Shown: positions 1-7,617 of the stretch, piece after piece
How positions within the stretch are numbered: the first letter of the stretch is position 1
How the letters are laid out: each line of letters opens with the position of its first letter
Position numbers and translations under genes: made by a program
Notes under the pieces: generated by a model
What the model was told of the DNA's origin: nothing
The model's database searches: none
The model's input: only the letters and a program-made list of their open reading frames with translations
DNA from: Bauldia sp965232525
GTDB taxonomy: Bacteria > Pseudomonadota > Alphaproteobacteria > Rhizobiales > Kaistiaceae
Direction: 5' to 3'
NCBI RefSeq assembly: GCF_965232525.1
Contig: NZ_OZ246980.1
Coordinates: 1,798,001 to 1,862,000 of the forward strand
DNA length: 64,000 nucleotides

Positions 1-2
1 CG

Positions 3-734
3 GACAAGCTGGCCGAGCGGCTGGCCGGCGACGAAATCGTTGTCGACTGGGGCATGCGCTACGGCGAGCCGGCAATCGGCGACCGGCTGAAAGCGCTGAA
101 AGATCAAGGCTGTGACCGTATCCTGATCGCCCCGCTTTACCCCCAATACGCAGCGGCGACCACGGCGACCGCCAACGACGCGGCGTTCGAGGCGCTCCAG
201 TCGATGCGCTGGGCGCCGGCGATCCGGACGCTCCCGCCTTACCACGACGACCCGGTCTATATCGAAGCGCTCGCCGAGAGCGTGTCCCAACACCTGGCGA
301 CGCTCGCCTTCGAGCCGGAACTGGTGATCGCCTCGTTTCACGGGCTGCCGAAGGAGTATCTCGACAAGGGCGATCCCTACCACTGCCACTGCTACAAGAC
401 CGCCCGGCTCCTGCGCGAATCGCTCGGCTGGTCGGAGGATCGGCTCAAGGTGTGCTTTCAGTCCCGGTTCGGGCGGGCCGAATGGCTGCAGCCCTATTTC
501 GACAAGACCGTCGAGTCGCTGGCCAAGGGTGGTCTGAAACGGCTCGCCGTGGTGATGCCGGGGTTTTCGGCCGACTGCCTCGAAACGCTTGAGGAGATCG
601 CCATCGGTGGCGGCGAGATTTTTCGTGAGAACGGCGGCGAAGACTACGCGGCGATCCCCTGTCTCAACGACAGCGAAGCCGGAATGCGGCTGATCGAGCA
701 TCTCGTCCGGCGGGAAGTGGCCGGCTGGGTCTAG
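3..734 (+). CDS. hemH: Ferrochelatase, 5'-truncated by window edge
   Basis: This is the C-terminal 243 residues of ferrochelatase, which inserts Fe2+ into protoporphyrin IX in the last step of haem synthesis. The reading frame is open from base 3, so the true start lies upstream of the window. The invariant catalytic His is in the SFHGLP motif. A HCHCYKTA segment follows, then FQSRFG and the late motif PGFSADCLETLEEI, and the order matches HemH throughout. The methionine at 54 is internal (DWGMRYG) and is not the start. No terminator is visible after the stop. High confidence in family; operon context cannot be seen. Confidence 0.96.
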   Translation, partial: DKLAERLAGDEIVVDWGMRYGEPAIGDRLKALKDQGCDRILIAPLYPQYAAATTATANDAAFEALQSMRWAPAIRTLPPYHDDPVYIEALAESVSQHLATLAFEPELVIASFHGLPKEYLDKGDPYHCHCYKTARLLRESLGWSEDRLKVCFQSRFGRAEWLQPYFDKTVESLAKGGLKRLAVVMPGFSADCLETLEEIAIGGGEIFRENGGEDYAAIPCLNDSEAGMRLIEHLVRREVAGWV

Positions 735-826
735 GATCAGGACCCATCATCGATCCGGACATCGCGGATGCGGCGAGGTTGCACCATGCATCCGCTCGGA
801 CCGCAATGCGAACGACATGAAGGCGT

Positions 827-860
827 CTTACTCAGCAATTCGACTTACTCAGCAATTCGA
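827..860. repeat. Perfect 17-bp tandem duplication
   Basis: The 17-mer cttactcagcaattcga occurs twice with no gap (827-843 and 844-860), in the space between hemH and the following small gene. The repeat is more AT-rich than its surroundings and lies about 95 bp upstream of the next start codon. It could be a replication-slippage product or a duplicated regulator half-site; nothing else supports a function. Confidence 0.85.
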
Positions 861-955
861 CGATAGCTGAAGAATCCCGGCCCGGTGTGAATATTGTTTG
901 CCTAGCTGTGTCGCTGACGGGATAGCGGCGCCAAATAAACCGCAAGGAGAAAGCC

Positions 956-1327
956 ATGGATGTCAAAAAGATGCTGGAAGACTTCGACACCGCCTACAAC
1001 AAGGCGTTTAACGAGGGTGACGCGGCAGGGTGTGCCGCATCCTTTGCCGACGACCTGCTCTTGCTTCCTCCCGACCAACCATTGGTGCGAGGCAAACAAG
1101 CGTTTCAAGACATCAACCAGTCGCGGATGGAACAAAGCAAAGGTAGCAAGCACACCATTGAGTTGATAGAATATGGCACCGAGGGAGATTTGATTTATCA
1201 AGTCGGCACGTTTGCCATCTCGGACGGCTCACAGGGAAAGTTCCTCAATATTTTCAAACGCCAAGCGGACGGTTCGTGGAAAGTCGCCATATCTACGTTC
1301 AACAGCGACAAGCCATCGGCCGCGTAG
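956..1327 (+). CDS. NTF2-like / SnoaL-like (DUF4440-type) protein
   Basis: A 123-residue cytoplasmic protein with the NTF2-like alpha+beta cone pattern: an N-terminal helix with a FDTAYNKAFNEGDAAG-type segment, a FADDLLLLPP strand and a C-terminal IFKRQADGSWKV strand pair, as in DUF4440/SnoaL proteins. Members are often small-molecule-binding or isomerase-like folds, and no specific reaction can be assigned. The start is supported by aaggag seven bases upstream of the ATG. Its second half and the flanks (about 780-1480) are visibly more AT-rich than the neighbourhood, and it is transcriptionally isolated between hemH and the SPFH pair, so late acquisition is plausible. Confidence 0.75.
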   Translation: MDVKKMLEDFDTAYNKAFNEGDAAGCAASFADDLLLLPPDQPLVRGKQAFQDINQSRMEQSKGSKHTIELIEYGTEGDLIYQVGTFAISDGSQGKFLNIFKRQADGSWKVAISTFNSDKPSAA

Positions 1328-1565
1328 GATTTATTGGCTTCATTTTAGAAAACGTCCGAGGAATACTTAATCCGGCGCTCAATTCATCGCTGGATGGTGG
1401 CCATTCGAGCTCGTTGCCGTCATTCGATGCTAGTGGTGTTATTGGGCCCCGGCGCCAGTCGACGCCTTTGAATCCGCACCGACAGTCCCCAGACTCCTAG
1501 CACGGCGCGCCAACGTGGTACTGCCGTGCTGCTTGCGCGCGTGATTCGCATAAGGAGAACTGGTC

Positions 1566-2537
1566 ATGTTCGGCTTCGATTGGGTCATCATCGCCATCGT
1601 CGTCCTGATCATCCTGGTGCTGTTCGCCGGCATCAAGACGGTTCCGCAGGGCTACAACTACACAATCGAGCGGTTCGGCCGCTTCACCCGCACCCTGAGG
1701 CCGGGCCTCAACCTGATCGTCCCGTTCATCGACCGGATCGGGGCCAAGATGAACATGATGGAGCAGGTGCTCGACGTCCCGACCCAGGAGGTGATCACCC
1801 GCGACAACGCGACCATCTCGGCCGACGGGATCGTGTTCTTCCAGGTGCTCGACGCACCGCGCGCCGCCTACGAGGTCAACCAGCTCCAGCACGCGCTCCT
1901 CAACCTGACGATGACCAACATCCGGACGGTGATGGGATCGATGGACCTCGACGAGCTCTTGTCGAAGCGCGACGACATCAACGACCGGCTGCTGCATGTG
2001 GTCGATGCGGCGGCTTCGCCGTGGGGCGTCAAGATGACCCGCATCGAGATCAAGGACATCAATCCGCCAAAGGATCTGGTCGATGCGATGGCGCGTCAGA
2101 TGAAGGCCGAGCGCGACAAGCGGGCCCAGATCCTCGAGGCGGAGGGGCAGCGGGCCTCGGAGATCCTGAAGGCGGAGGGCGAGAAACAGTCGCTGATCCT
2201 CGAAGCCGAAGGGCGCCGCGAGGCGGCGTTCCGCGACGCCGAGGCGCGCGAGCGGGCGGCAGAAGCGGAGGCCAAGGCGACCGAGGTGGTGTCGGACGCG
2301 GTCGCCAAGGGTGACGTTCAGGCGCTGAACTACTTCGTCGCCCAGAAGTACACCCAGGCGATCGAGGCGGTGGCGACATCGCCGAACCAGAAGACGCTTC
2401 TCCTGCCGATGGAAGCGACCGCGCTGATCGGATCGCTGACCGGTATCGCCGACCTGGCCCGGGCCTCGTTCGGGGACGACGCGGTGCGCCGGCCGCCGGG
2501 CCGGGTGCCGACAGCAGGGAGCGGAGGCGACTCGTGA
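1566..2537 (+). CDS. SPFH/band-7 domain membrane protein (QmcA-like)
   Basis: A stomatin/prohibitin-type scaffold of 323 residues. It has an N-terminal transmembrane segment (about residues 5-22), the SPFH domain from GIKTVPQGYNYTIERFG to about residue 200 with the typical PGLNLIVPFIDRI and NIRTVMGSMDLDELLSKRDDIN blocks, and then a long charged Ala/Glu coiled coil (about 190-260) used for oligomerisation. Such proteins form ring or microdomain assemblies with NfeD partners and are linked to membrane protein quality control. An aaggag lies upstream of the ATG. The stop overlaps the GTG start of the NfeD gene (GTGA), so the two are translationally coupled. Confidence 0.93.
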   Translation: MFGFDWVIIAIVVLIILVLFAGIKTVPQGYNYTIERFGRFTRTLRPGLNLIVPFIDRIGAKMNMMEQVLDVPTQEVITRDNATISADGIVFFQVLDAPRAAYEVNQLQHALLNLTMTNIRTVMGSMDLDELLSKRDDINDRLLHVVDAAASPWGVKMTRIEIKDINPPKDLVDAMARQMKAERDKRAQILEAEGQRASEILKAEGEKQSLILEAEGRREAAFRDAEARERAAEAEAKATEVVSDAVAKGDVQALNYFVAQKYTQAIEAVATSPNQKTLLLPMEATALIGSLTGIADLARASFGDDAVRRPPGRVPTAGSGGDS

Positions 2538-3001
2538 TCCTCGATTTCATCCGCGATCTCGGCCTTGGCGCCTGGGCGTGGATCGTCGGCGGGTTGCTGC
2601 TGCTGGGCATCGAGGTTCTCGCTCCCGGCAACATTTTCGTCTGGTTCGGGCTGGCGGCTGTCTTCACCGGCGTGGTGTCGATCCTCGCCGATCTGTCGTG
2701 GCAGGTCGGGCTGCTGGTCTTTGCCGTCTCATCCGTGGTGTTCGTGATCGTCGGGCGACGGTTCTTCGCCCGCAGCACGGAAAGCGACGAACCGCTGCTC
2801 AACCGGCGGATGGACCGGTTCGTCGGGCGGGTTTTCACCCTGTCGGAACCGATCGTCGGCGGTGTCGGGACGATCCGGGTCAATGACGCCAAGTGGCGGA
2901 TCACCGGTCCCGACCTGCCGTCGGGGACGCGCATTCGCGTGACGGGGCACGATGGCGCGGTGCTGACCGTCGATCAAGAGGACGCCGCTTCGGGCGGGTG
3001 A
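2534..3001 (+). CDS. NfeD family membrane protein
   Basis: A short NfeD protein of 155 residues with three or four hydrophobic helices in the first 85 residues and a C-terminal OB-fold beta domain (about 90-150: GRVFTLSEPIVGGVGTIRVNDAKWRI...VLTVDQ). It lacks the ClpP-like protease domain of long NfeD proteins. It starts at a GTG that overlaps the stop of the SPFH gene, the classic coupled arrangement in which NfeD's OB domain binds the SPFH ring. A hairpin follows the stop at once. Function is inferred from the pair: membrane microdomain organisation. Confidence 0.92.
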   Translation: MILDFIRDLGLGAWAWIVGGLLLLGIEVLAPGNIFVWFGLAAVFTGVVSILADLSWQVGLLVFAVSSVVFVIVGRRFFARSTESDEPLLNRRMDRFVGRVFTLSEPIVGGVGTIRVNDAKWRITGPDLPSGTRIRVTGHDGAVLTVDQEDAASGG

Positions 3002-3015
3002 TCGCGGTGTCCCGG

Positions 3016-3041
3016 GCGCCGTCCGCAAAGACGGACGGCGT
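3016..3041. terminator. Convergent hairpin between nfeD-like and kdsD-like genes
   Basis: A perfect 9-bp stem (cgccgtccg / cggacggcg, loop caaaga) fills the 39-bp gap between two convergent genes and touches the stop codon of the minus-strand gene. There is no strong T-tract on either strand, so it may act weakly or as a bidirectional end. Confidence 0.5.
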
Positions 3042-4060
3042 CAAACGACTCCGGTCCGCAAGAGATCGTGCATGTGAACGATGCCGACCGGCCGCCGGTC
3101 CTCGACCACGAACAGCGCCGTGATCTTCGCCTGATTGAGAATATCGATGGCCGCCCCGACGATCATGTCGGGCGGGACGGTCTTTGGCGAGCGGGTCATG
3201 ACGTCCTCGACGCGACGGTCGAGAAGCCCCGGACCGAGATGGCGACGCAGGTCGCCGTCGGTGATGATCCCGACCAGGTTCCTGCCGTCGTCGACGACGC
3301 CGAGGCAGCCGAACCCTTTTTCGCTCGTCAGCAGAATCCCTTCGCTCATGGCGGTGCCGACGGCGGTCAGCGGCAGGGCATCGCCGCGGTGCATGATGTC
3401 GCGAACGAATTTGAGATTGGCGCCAAGCTTGCCGCCCGGATGAAACGCGTGGAAGCCTTCCGCGGTAAAGCCATGGCTCTCCAGGAGCGCGATGGCGAGG
3501 GCGTCGCCGAGGCCAAGCTGGAGCAGGGTCGATGTGGTCGGCGCCAGGCCGTGCGGACAGGCCTCGGCCACCCGCGGCAGCAGCAGCACGATATCCGCCT
3601 CCCGGGCGAGCGAACTGGTCGCGTCGGCGGTCATCGCGACCAGCGGGATATCGAACCGCCGTGCATATTCGACGACGCTCCGCAGCTCCGCCGTTTCGCC
3701 GGACCAGGAGAGCGCCAAGACGACGTCGTCACCGGTGACCATGCCGAGATCGCCATGGCTCGCCTCGGCGGCATGGACGAACAACGACGGCGTACCGGTC
3801 GAGGCGAGCGTCGCCGCGATCTTGCGGCCGACATGGCCGCTTTTGCCGAGCCCGCTGACCACCACCCGCCCGCTGCGCCCGCGGATCAGGTCGACGGTCG
3901 CGGTGAACGGTCCGGCGAGGCCATTGTCGAGCGCGGCCTGAAGCGCCGCCAGGCCGGCCTGCTCGAACTCGACCGTGCGACGTGCCGAGTCGACCGGTCC
4001 GTCCACGCTCTTGCCGGCGCCGACCATGGTCGCCATTCGCTTACTGGAAACAGTCGCCAC
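3041..4060 (-). CDS. kdsD: KpsF/GutQ sugar-phosphate isomerase (D-arabinose-5-phosphate isomerase)
   Basis: A 339-residue protein that interconverts D-ribulose-5-phosphate and D-arabinose-5-phosphate for KDO synthesis, the LPS core sugar. It has an N-terminal SIS domain (about 40-175) with VVSGLGKSGHVGRKIA and the SWSGETAEL phosphate-binding turn, followed by two CBS domains (about 220-335). The GTG at 4060 has an aaagg-type site upstream; ATGs at 4036 or 4027 are alternatives. It lies upstream of galU and galE genes, consistent with surface polysaccharide supply. Assignment to KdsD rather than GutQ is by context; the family itself is certain. Confidence 0.9.
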   Translation of the reverse strand: MATVSSKRMATMVGAGKSVDGPVDSARRTVEFEQAGLAALQAALDNGLAGPFTATVDLIRGRSGRVVVSGLGKSGHVGRKIAATLASTGTPSLFVHAAEASHGDLGMVTGDDVVLALSWSGETAELRSVVEYARRFDIPLVAMTADATSSLAREADIVLLLPRVAEACPHGLAPTTSTLLQLGLGDALAIALLESHGFTAEGFHAFHPGGKLGANLKFVRDIMHRGDALPLTAVGTAMSEGILLTSEKGFGCLGVVDDGRNLVGIITDGDLRRHLGPGLLDRRVEDVMTRSPKTVPPDMIVGAAIDILNQAKITALFVVEDRRPVGIVHMHDLLRTGVV

Positions 4061-4137
4061 CGGGTTAACCGCCTTTCGCGTTGCCTGCCGTGGTCTAGCA
4101 GGTTTTGGTTGTCGTCAGGAAGACAACCTCCTGGTTT

Positions 4138-5025
4138 CTAGTCCTTGCCGGCAGCCTTGAGCAGCGCCCGCGCTTCCGCGGCGAAGTCGTCGGCGAGCTC
4201 CTCGCGTTCGAGGGCGAAGGCGACGTTCGCGGCGAGAAACCCAAGCTTCGAGCCGCAGTCGAAGGTACGGCCCTTGAACGGGAAGGCATAGAACGGCTGG
4301 GTTTCCATCAGCCGCAGCATCGCATCGGTGATCTGGATCTCGCCGCCGGCGCCCCGCCGCCCTTCGGCCAGAAGCGGGAAGATCTCCGGCTGAAGGATGT
4401 AGCGGCCGGTGATGTAGAGGTTGGACGGTGCATCCGCCGGCGCCGGTTTCTCCACCATTGTCGTCATGCGATACGAATCGCCGACCGGGTCGCCGAGCCC
4501 GACGATGCCGTAACTCGCCGTCTCCGAAGGATCGCACGCCTCCACCGACACGCTGTTGCCGCCATGCTCGTTGTAGTGCGCGATCATCTGGGCGAGGCAG
4601 CCCGGTTCGCCGCGCGGGATCATGTCCGGCAGGATCACCGCGAACGGCTCGTCGCCGACGATGTCGGCGGCGCACCAGACGGCATGGCCAAGACCGAGCG
4701 GCTCCTGCTGGCGGGTGAAACTCATGGCGCCGGCCGGCGCCTTGTCCCGCTTCAGCTCCTCGAGCGCCGCCGTCTTGCCGCGGGCCGCCAACGTCGCTTC
4801 CAGCTCGTAGGCGATGTCGAAGTGATCCTCGAGGACGCCCTTGTTGCGGCCGGTCACCATCACGAAGTGCTCGATCCCGACCGCGCGCGCTTCATCGACC
4901 ACGTATTGGATGAGCGGCCGGTCGACCACTGTCAGCATCTCCTTCGGCATCGCCTTGGTTGCCGGGAGGAAGCGGGTGCCGAGGCCGGCAACGGGGATAA
5001 CGGCTTTGCGGATCGGGGATGGCAC
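4138..5025 (-). CDS. galU: UTP-glucose-1-phosphate uridylyltransferase
   Basis: GalU makes UDP-glucose from UTP and glucose-1-phosphate. The nucleotidyltransferase signature GLGTRFLPATKAMPKEML is at the N-terminus, with later EKP and ITDAMLRL segments. I prefer the GTG at 5025, giving 295 residues, because gagga lies six bases before it and homologues start with this PSPIRKAVIPVAG segment. An in-frame upstream start at 5079 would add 18 unrelated residues. Divergent from galE across about 140 bp, so the two probably share a promoter region; together they supply UDP-glucose and UDP-galactose. Confidence 0.95.
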   Translation of the reverse strand: MPSPIRKAVIPVAGLGTRFLPATKAMPKEMLTVVDRPLIQYVVDEARAVGIEHFVMVTGRNKGVLEDHFDIAYELEATLAARGKTAALEELKRDKAPAGAMSFTRQQEPLGLGHAVWCAADIVGDEPFAVILPDMIPRGEPGCLAQMIAHYNEHGGNSVSVEACDPSETASYGIVGLGDPVGDSYRMTTMVEKPAPADAPSNLYITGRYILQPEIFPLLAEGRRGAGGEIQITDAMLRLMETQPFYAFPFKGRTFDCGSKLGFLAANVAFALEREELADDFAAEARALLKAAGKD

Positions 5026-5168
5026 GACGGGTCCTCGCGTCTGTCGATCTTCGGGGTTCGCGATCGGGTATAGCAGCACAGTGGCCGAAAGCGGTTTATT
5101 TTCGCCCGCCGCTCGGCTATCGGCTGCGGGGGCCCCCGGTCGATCCTTAGAAGGCGTAGTTTGACACG

Positions 5169-6158
5169 ATGAGCGTTCTGGTTACCGGCGGCGGCGGCTA
5201 TATCGGCAGCCACATGGTGTGGCACCTCACCGATGCCGGCGAGGATGTGATCGTCGTCGACAACCTGTCGACCGGATTCGACTGGGCGATCGCGCCGGAG
5301 GCGGTGTTTGTCGAGGGTGACTGCGGCGACGCGGGGCTGATCGGCCGGCTGATCGGCGAACATGCGATCGACGCCATCGTCCACTTCGCCGGCTCGCTCA
5401 ATGTCGAGGAGTCGGTGTCCGATCCGCTGGTCTATTACGCCAACAACACGGCCAAGTCCCGGACGCTGATCGAGCTCGCGGTAAAGGCCGGGGTCGAGCA
5501 CTTCGTCTTTTCCTCGACGGCGGCGGTGTACGGAACGCCGGACTCCTACCCGGTTTCCGAAGACGCGCCGCTGCGCCCGGAATCGCCCTACGGTCGGTCG
5601 AAGCTGATGACCGAATGGATGCTGGCCGATGCGGCTGCCGCTCACGGCCTGCGGTACGCGGCATTGCGCTACTTCAACGTAGCGGGGGCGGACCCGAAGG
5701 GGCGCACCGGCGAGTCGACGCGGAACACGACTCATCTGGTCAAAATCAGCTGTCAGGCGGCGCTCGGCAAGCGCGACGGGCTGACCGTCTTCGGCTCCGA
5801 CTACGATACGCCGGATGGCACCGGGGTCAGGGACTACATCCACGTCACCGATCTCGTCGCGGCGCACGCGGACGCGCTTGAAGCGCTGAGGGCCGGGGAG
5901 TCGAACCTCGTAGCCAATTGCGGCTACGGCCGCGGCTTCTCGGTGCTCGAGGTTGTCGAAACGGTGAAGCGCGTCTCCGGAAACGACTTTGCCGTCACGC
6001 TCGGTCCGCGCCGCGCCGGCGATCCGGCGGCCGTCGTCGCGTCGCCGGAGCGGATCGTGGAGCGGCTGGGGTGGACGCCGCACCATGACGACCTCGACCG
6101 TATCGTCGAAAGCGCCTTGCGCTGGGAAGACGCGCTCAGCCGCCGCAATCGTCACTGA
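5169..6158 (+). CDS. galE: UDP-glucose 4-epimerase
   Basis: An extended short-chain dehydrogenase of 329 residues. The NAD-binding GGGGYIGSH motif is at the N-terminus, the catalytic Ser/Thr region is SSTAAVYG, and the catalytic Tyr-Lys pair is in SPYGRSK. GalE-specific blocks ALRYFNVAGADPKG and GTGVRDYIHVTDL follow. It interconverts UDP-glucose and UDP-galactose in the cytoplasm. Length and motif order match GalE exactly. Transcribed away from galU. Its end is followed within 13 bp by a CtrA-type box that belongs to the next gene. Confidence 0.95.
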   Translation: MSVLVTGGGGYIGSHMVWHLTDAGEDVIVVDNLSTGFDWAIAPEAVFVEGDCGDAGLIGRLIGEHAIDAIVHFAGSLNVEESVSDPLVYYANNTAKSRTLIELAVKAGVEHFVFSSTAAVYGTPDSYPVSEDAPLRPESPYGRSKLMTEWMLADAAAAHGLRYAALRYFNVAGADPKGRTGESTRNTTHLVKISCQAALGKRDGLTVFGSDYDTPDGTGVRDYIHVTDLVAAHADALEALRAGESNLVANCGYGRGFSVLEVVETVKRVSGNDFAVTLGPRRAGDPAAVVASPERIVERLGWTPHHDDLDRIVESALRWEDALSRRNRH

Positions 6159-6170
6159 TTTCGTGGTGGA

Positions 6171-6186
6171 TTAACCCTCCGTTAAC
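6171..6186 (+). promoter_or_regulatory. Candidate CtrA-binding box (TTAA-N7-TTAAC)
   Basis: The sequence TTAACCCTCCGTTAAC is an exact match to the alphaproteobacterial cell-cycle regulator CtrA consensus TTAA-N7-TTAA. It lies in the 149-bp gap between galE and the lytic transglycosylase gene. A plausible promoter (TTGCCG at 6232, 18-bp spacer, TTATAG at 6256) sits downstream of it. It is a motif match only. Confidence 0.5.
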
Positions 6187-6307
6187 GCCGTTCCGCCCCA
6201 ATTCTCGCCGACCATCATCGTTAAGCAAAGCTTGCCGCGCCCCCGGGTCCGGATGTTATAGAGTGGGCGATTCGGGGCGGCGGTAGCTCGGACGGAAGGC
6301 GAGCAAT

Positions 6308-7546
6308 ATGACCACCGACAACGCTTTGCGCGGCTTCATGCGGCGGCGCGCGGGCCTGACACTCACCGGCCTGGTTCTTCTCGGCATGGCGGGCGTGGCC
6401 GAGGCCGCGACACCATCGCAGTGGGTCCGTTCCTTCTGGCCGACGGCGAAGTCGGCCGGCGTCTCATGGGCGGTCTATGACCGGGCATTGGGCGATTTCT
6501 CCCCCGACCCGGACGTGCTCAAGAAGGCGAACTCGCAGGCCGAGTTCAAGTCCCAGATCTGGGATTACCTCGATATCACAGTCACCGACGAGCGGGTCAC
6601 CAAGGGTCGCGAGCTGCTTGAGACGCATGCGACCGAGCTGGCCGCGATCGAGAAGCGTTATGGGGTCGACCGCGAGGTGGTGGTCGCCATCTGGGGCATC
6701 GAGTCCCACTACGGGGCGGTGCTCGACAATCCCAAGATCGTCAAGAGCACCATCCGCTCTCTGGCGACGCTCGCCTACAAGGGTGGCCGGCGGTCGAAGT
6801 TCGGGCGCACGCAACTGGTGGCGGCGCTGAAGATCCTGCAACGCGGCGACGTCGCGCATCATGCGATGACCGGGTCGTGGGCCGGCGCGATGGGCCACAC
6901 CCAGTTCATCCCCACGACCTACAACGCCTACGCGGTCGATTTCGACGGCGACGGGCGGCGCGACATCTGGAACTCGCGGACCGACGCGCTCGCCTCGGCG
7001 GCCGCCTATCTCGACAAGATGGGCTGGCGCGACGACCAGACCTGGGGCTACGAGGTCGAATTCACGCGCAGCTTCAATTTCGGGCTGCTCCGCAATGGCG
7101 GTACGCGGTCGCTTGGCGAATGGGAGAAGCGCGGTGTCCAGCGGGTGGGCGGCAAGGCGTTTCCGCGGCCCGGCGATTCGGCGACGCTCTACGCGCCGGC
7201 CGGCGGTCAGGGTCCGGCGTTCCTGCTGATCAAGAACTTCAGCGTGATCAAGCGTTACAACAACTCGAATTTCTACGCGCTCGCGGTCGGCCACCTGTCC
7301 GACCGGGTCCGGGGCGGCGATCCGTTCCATCGCACATGGCCGCGGACCGAACGGCCGCTGACCACCGCGGAGAAGGAACAACTGCAGAAGCTGCTGGCGG
7401 CGCGCGGCCACTATGACGGCCCGATCGACGGCAAGATCGGCAGCGGCAGCCGCGGCGCGATCCGCGACTATCAGCTTCAGGTCGGGCTGGTGCCCGACGG
7501 CATGGATTCGGTGAAGGTCTTGAAGCACCTCGAGGCAAACCAGTAA
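6308..7546 (+). CDS. Membrane-bound lytic murein transglycosylase, MltB-type (SLT_2) with PG-binding domain
   Basis: A 412-residue periplasmic enzyme that cleaves the glycan strand with 1,6-anhydro product formation. It has an N-terminal Arg-rich leader and hydrophobic segment ending ...AEAA (about residue 34), then the MltB/SLT_2 catalytic domain (about 40-330) with the catalytic Glu in WGIESHYG and the SWAGAMGHTQFIPTTY block, and a C-terminal PG_binding_1 repeat (about 345-410, LLAARGHYDGPIDGKIG). No lipobox is visible, so it is probably soluble periplasmic despite the family name. The upstream CtrA box suggests cell-cycle-timed expression. Confidence 0.92.
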   Translation: MTTDNALRGFMRRRAGLTLTGLVLLGMAGVAEAATPSQWVRSFWPTAKSAGVSWAVYDRALGDFSPDPDVLKKANSQAEFKSQIWDYLDITVTDERVTKGRELLETHATELAAIEKRYGVDREVVVAIWGIESHYGAVLDNPKIVKSTIRSLATLAYKGGRRSKFGRTQLVAALKILQRGDVAHHAMTGSWAGAMGHTQFIPTTYNAYAVDFDGDGRRDIWNSRTDALASAAAYLDKMGWRDDQTWGYEVEFTRSFNFGLLRNGGTRSLGEWEKRGVQRVGGKAFPRPGDSATLYAPAGGQGPAFLLIKNFSVIKRYNNSNFYALAVGHLSDRVRGGDPFHRTWPRTERPLTTAEKEQLQKLLAARGHYDGPIDGKIGSGSRGAIRDYQLQVGLVPDGMDSVKVLKHLEANQ

Positions 7547-7617
7547 GGTCTCGCGGGGCGCGCGAAGGGCGCCGGGTCGGGATCGGCCCGGCCGACAAAG
7601 AGAGTGACCGGTCACCG

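Noticed and set aside
4107..4128. Terminator for galU (ggttgtc ... gacaacc)
   Set aside because: A 7-bp stem exists just after the galU stop, but there is no T-tract on the minus strand and it overlaps the likely leader of the downstream isomerase gene.
4932..6155. A 407-codon minus-strand frame opposite galE
   Set aside because: Antisense shadow; galE carries an intact NAD motif and catalytic YGRSK.
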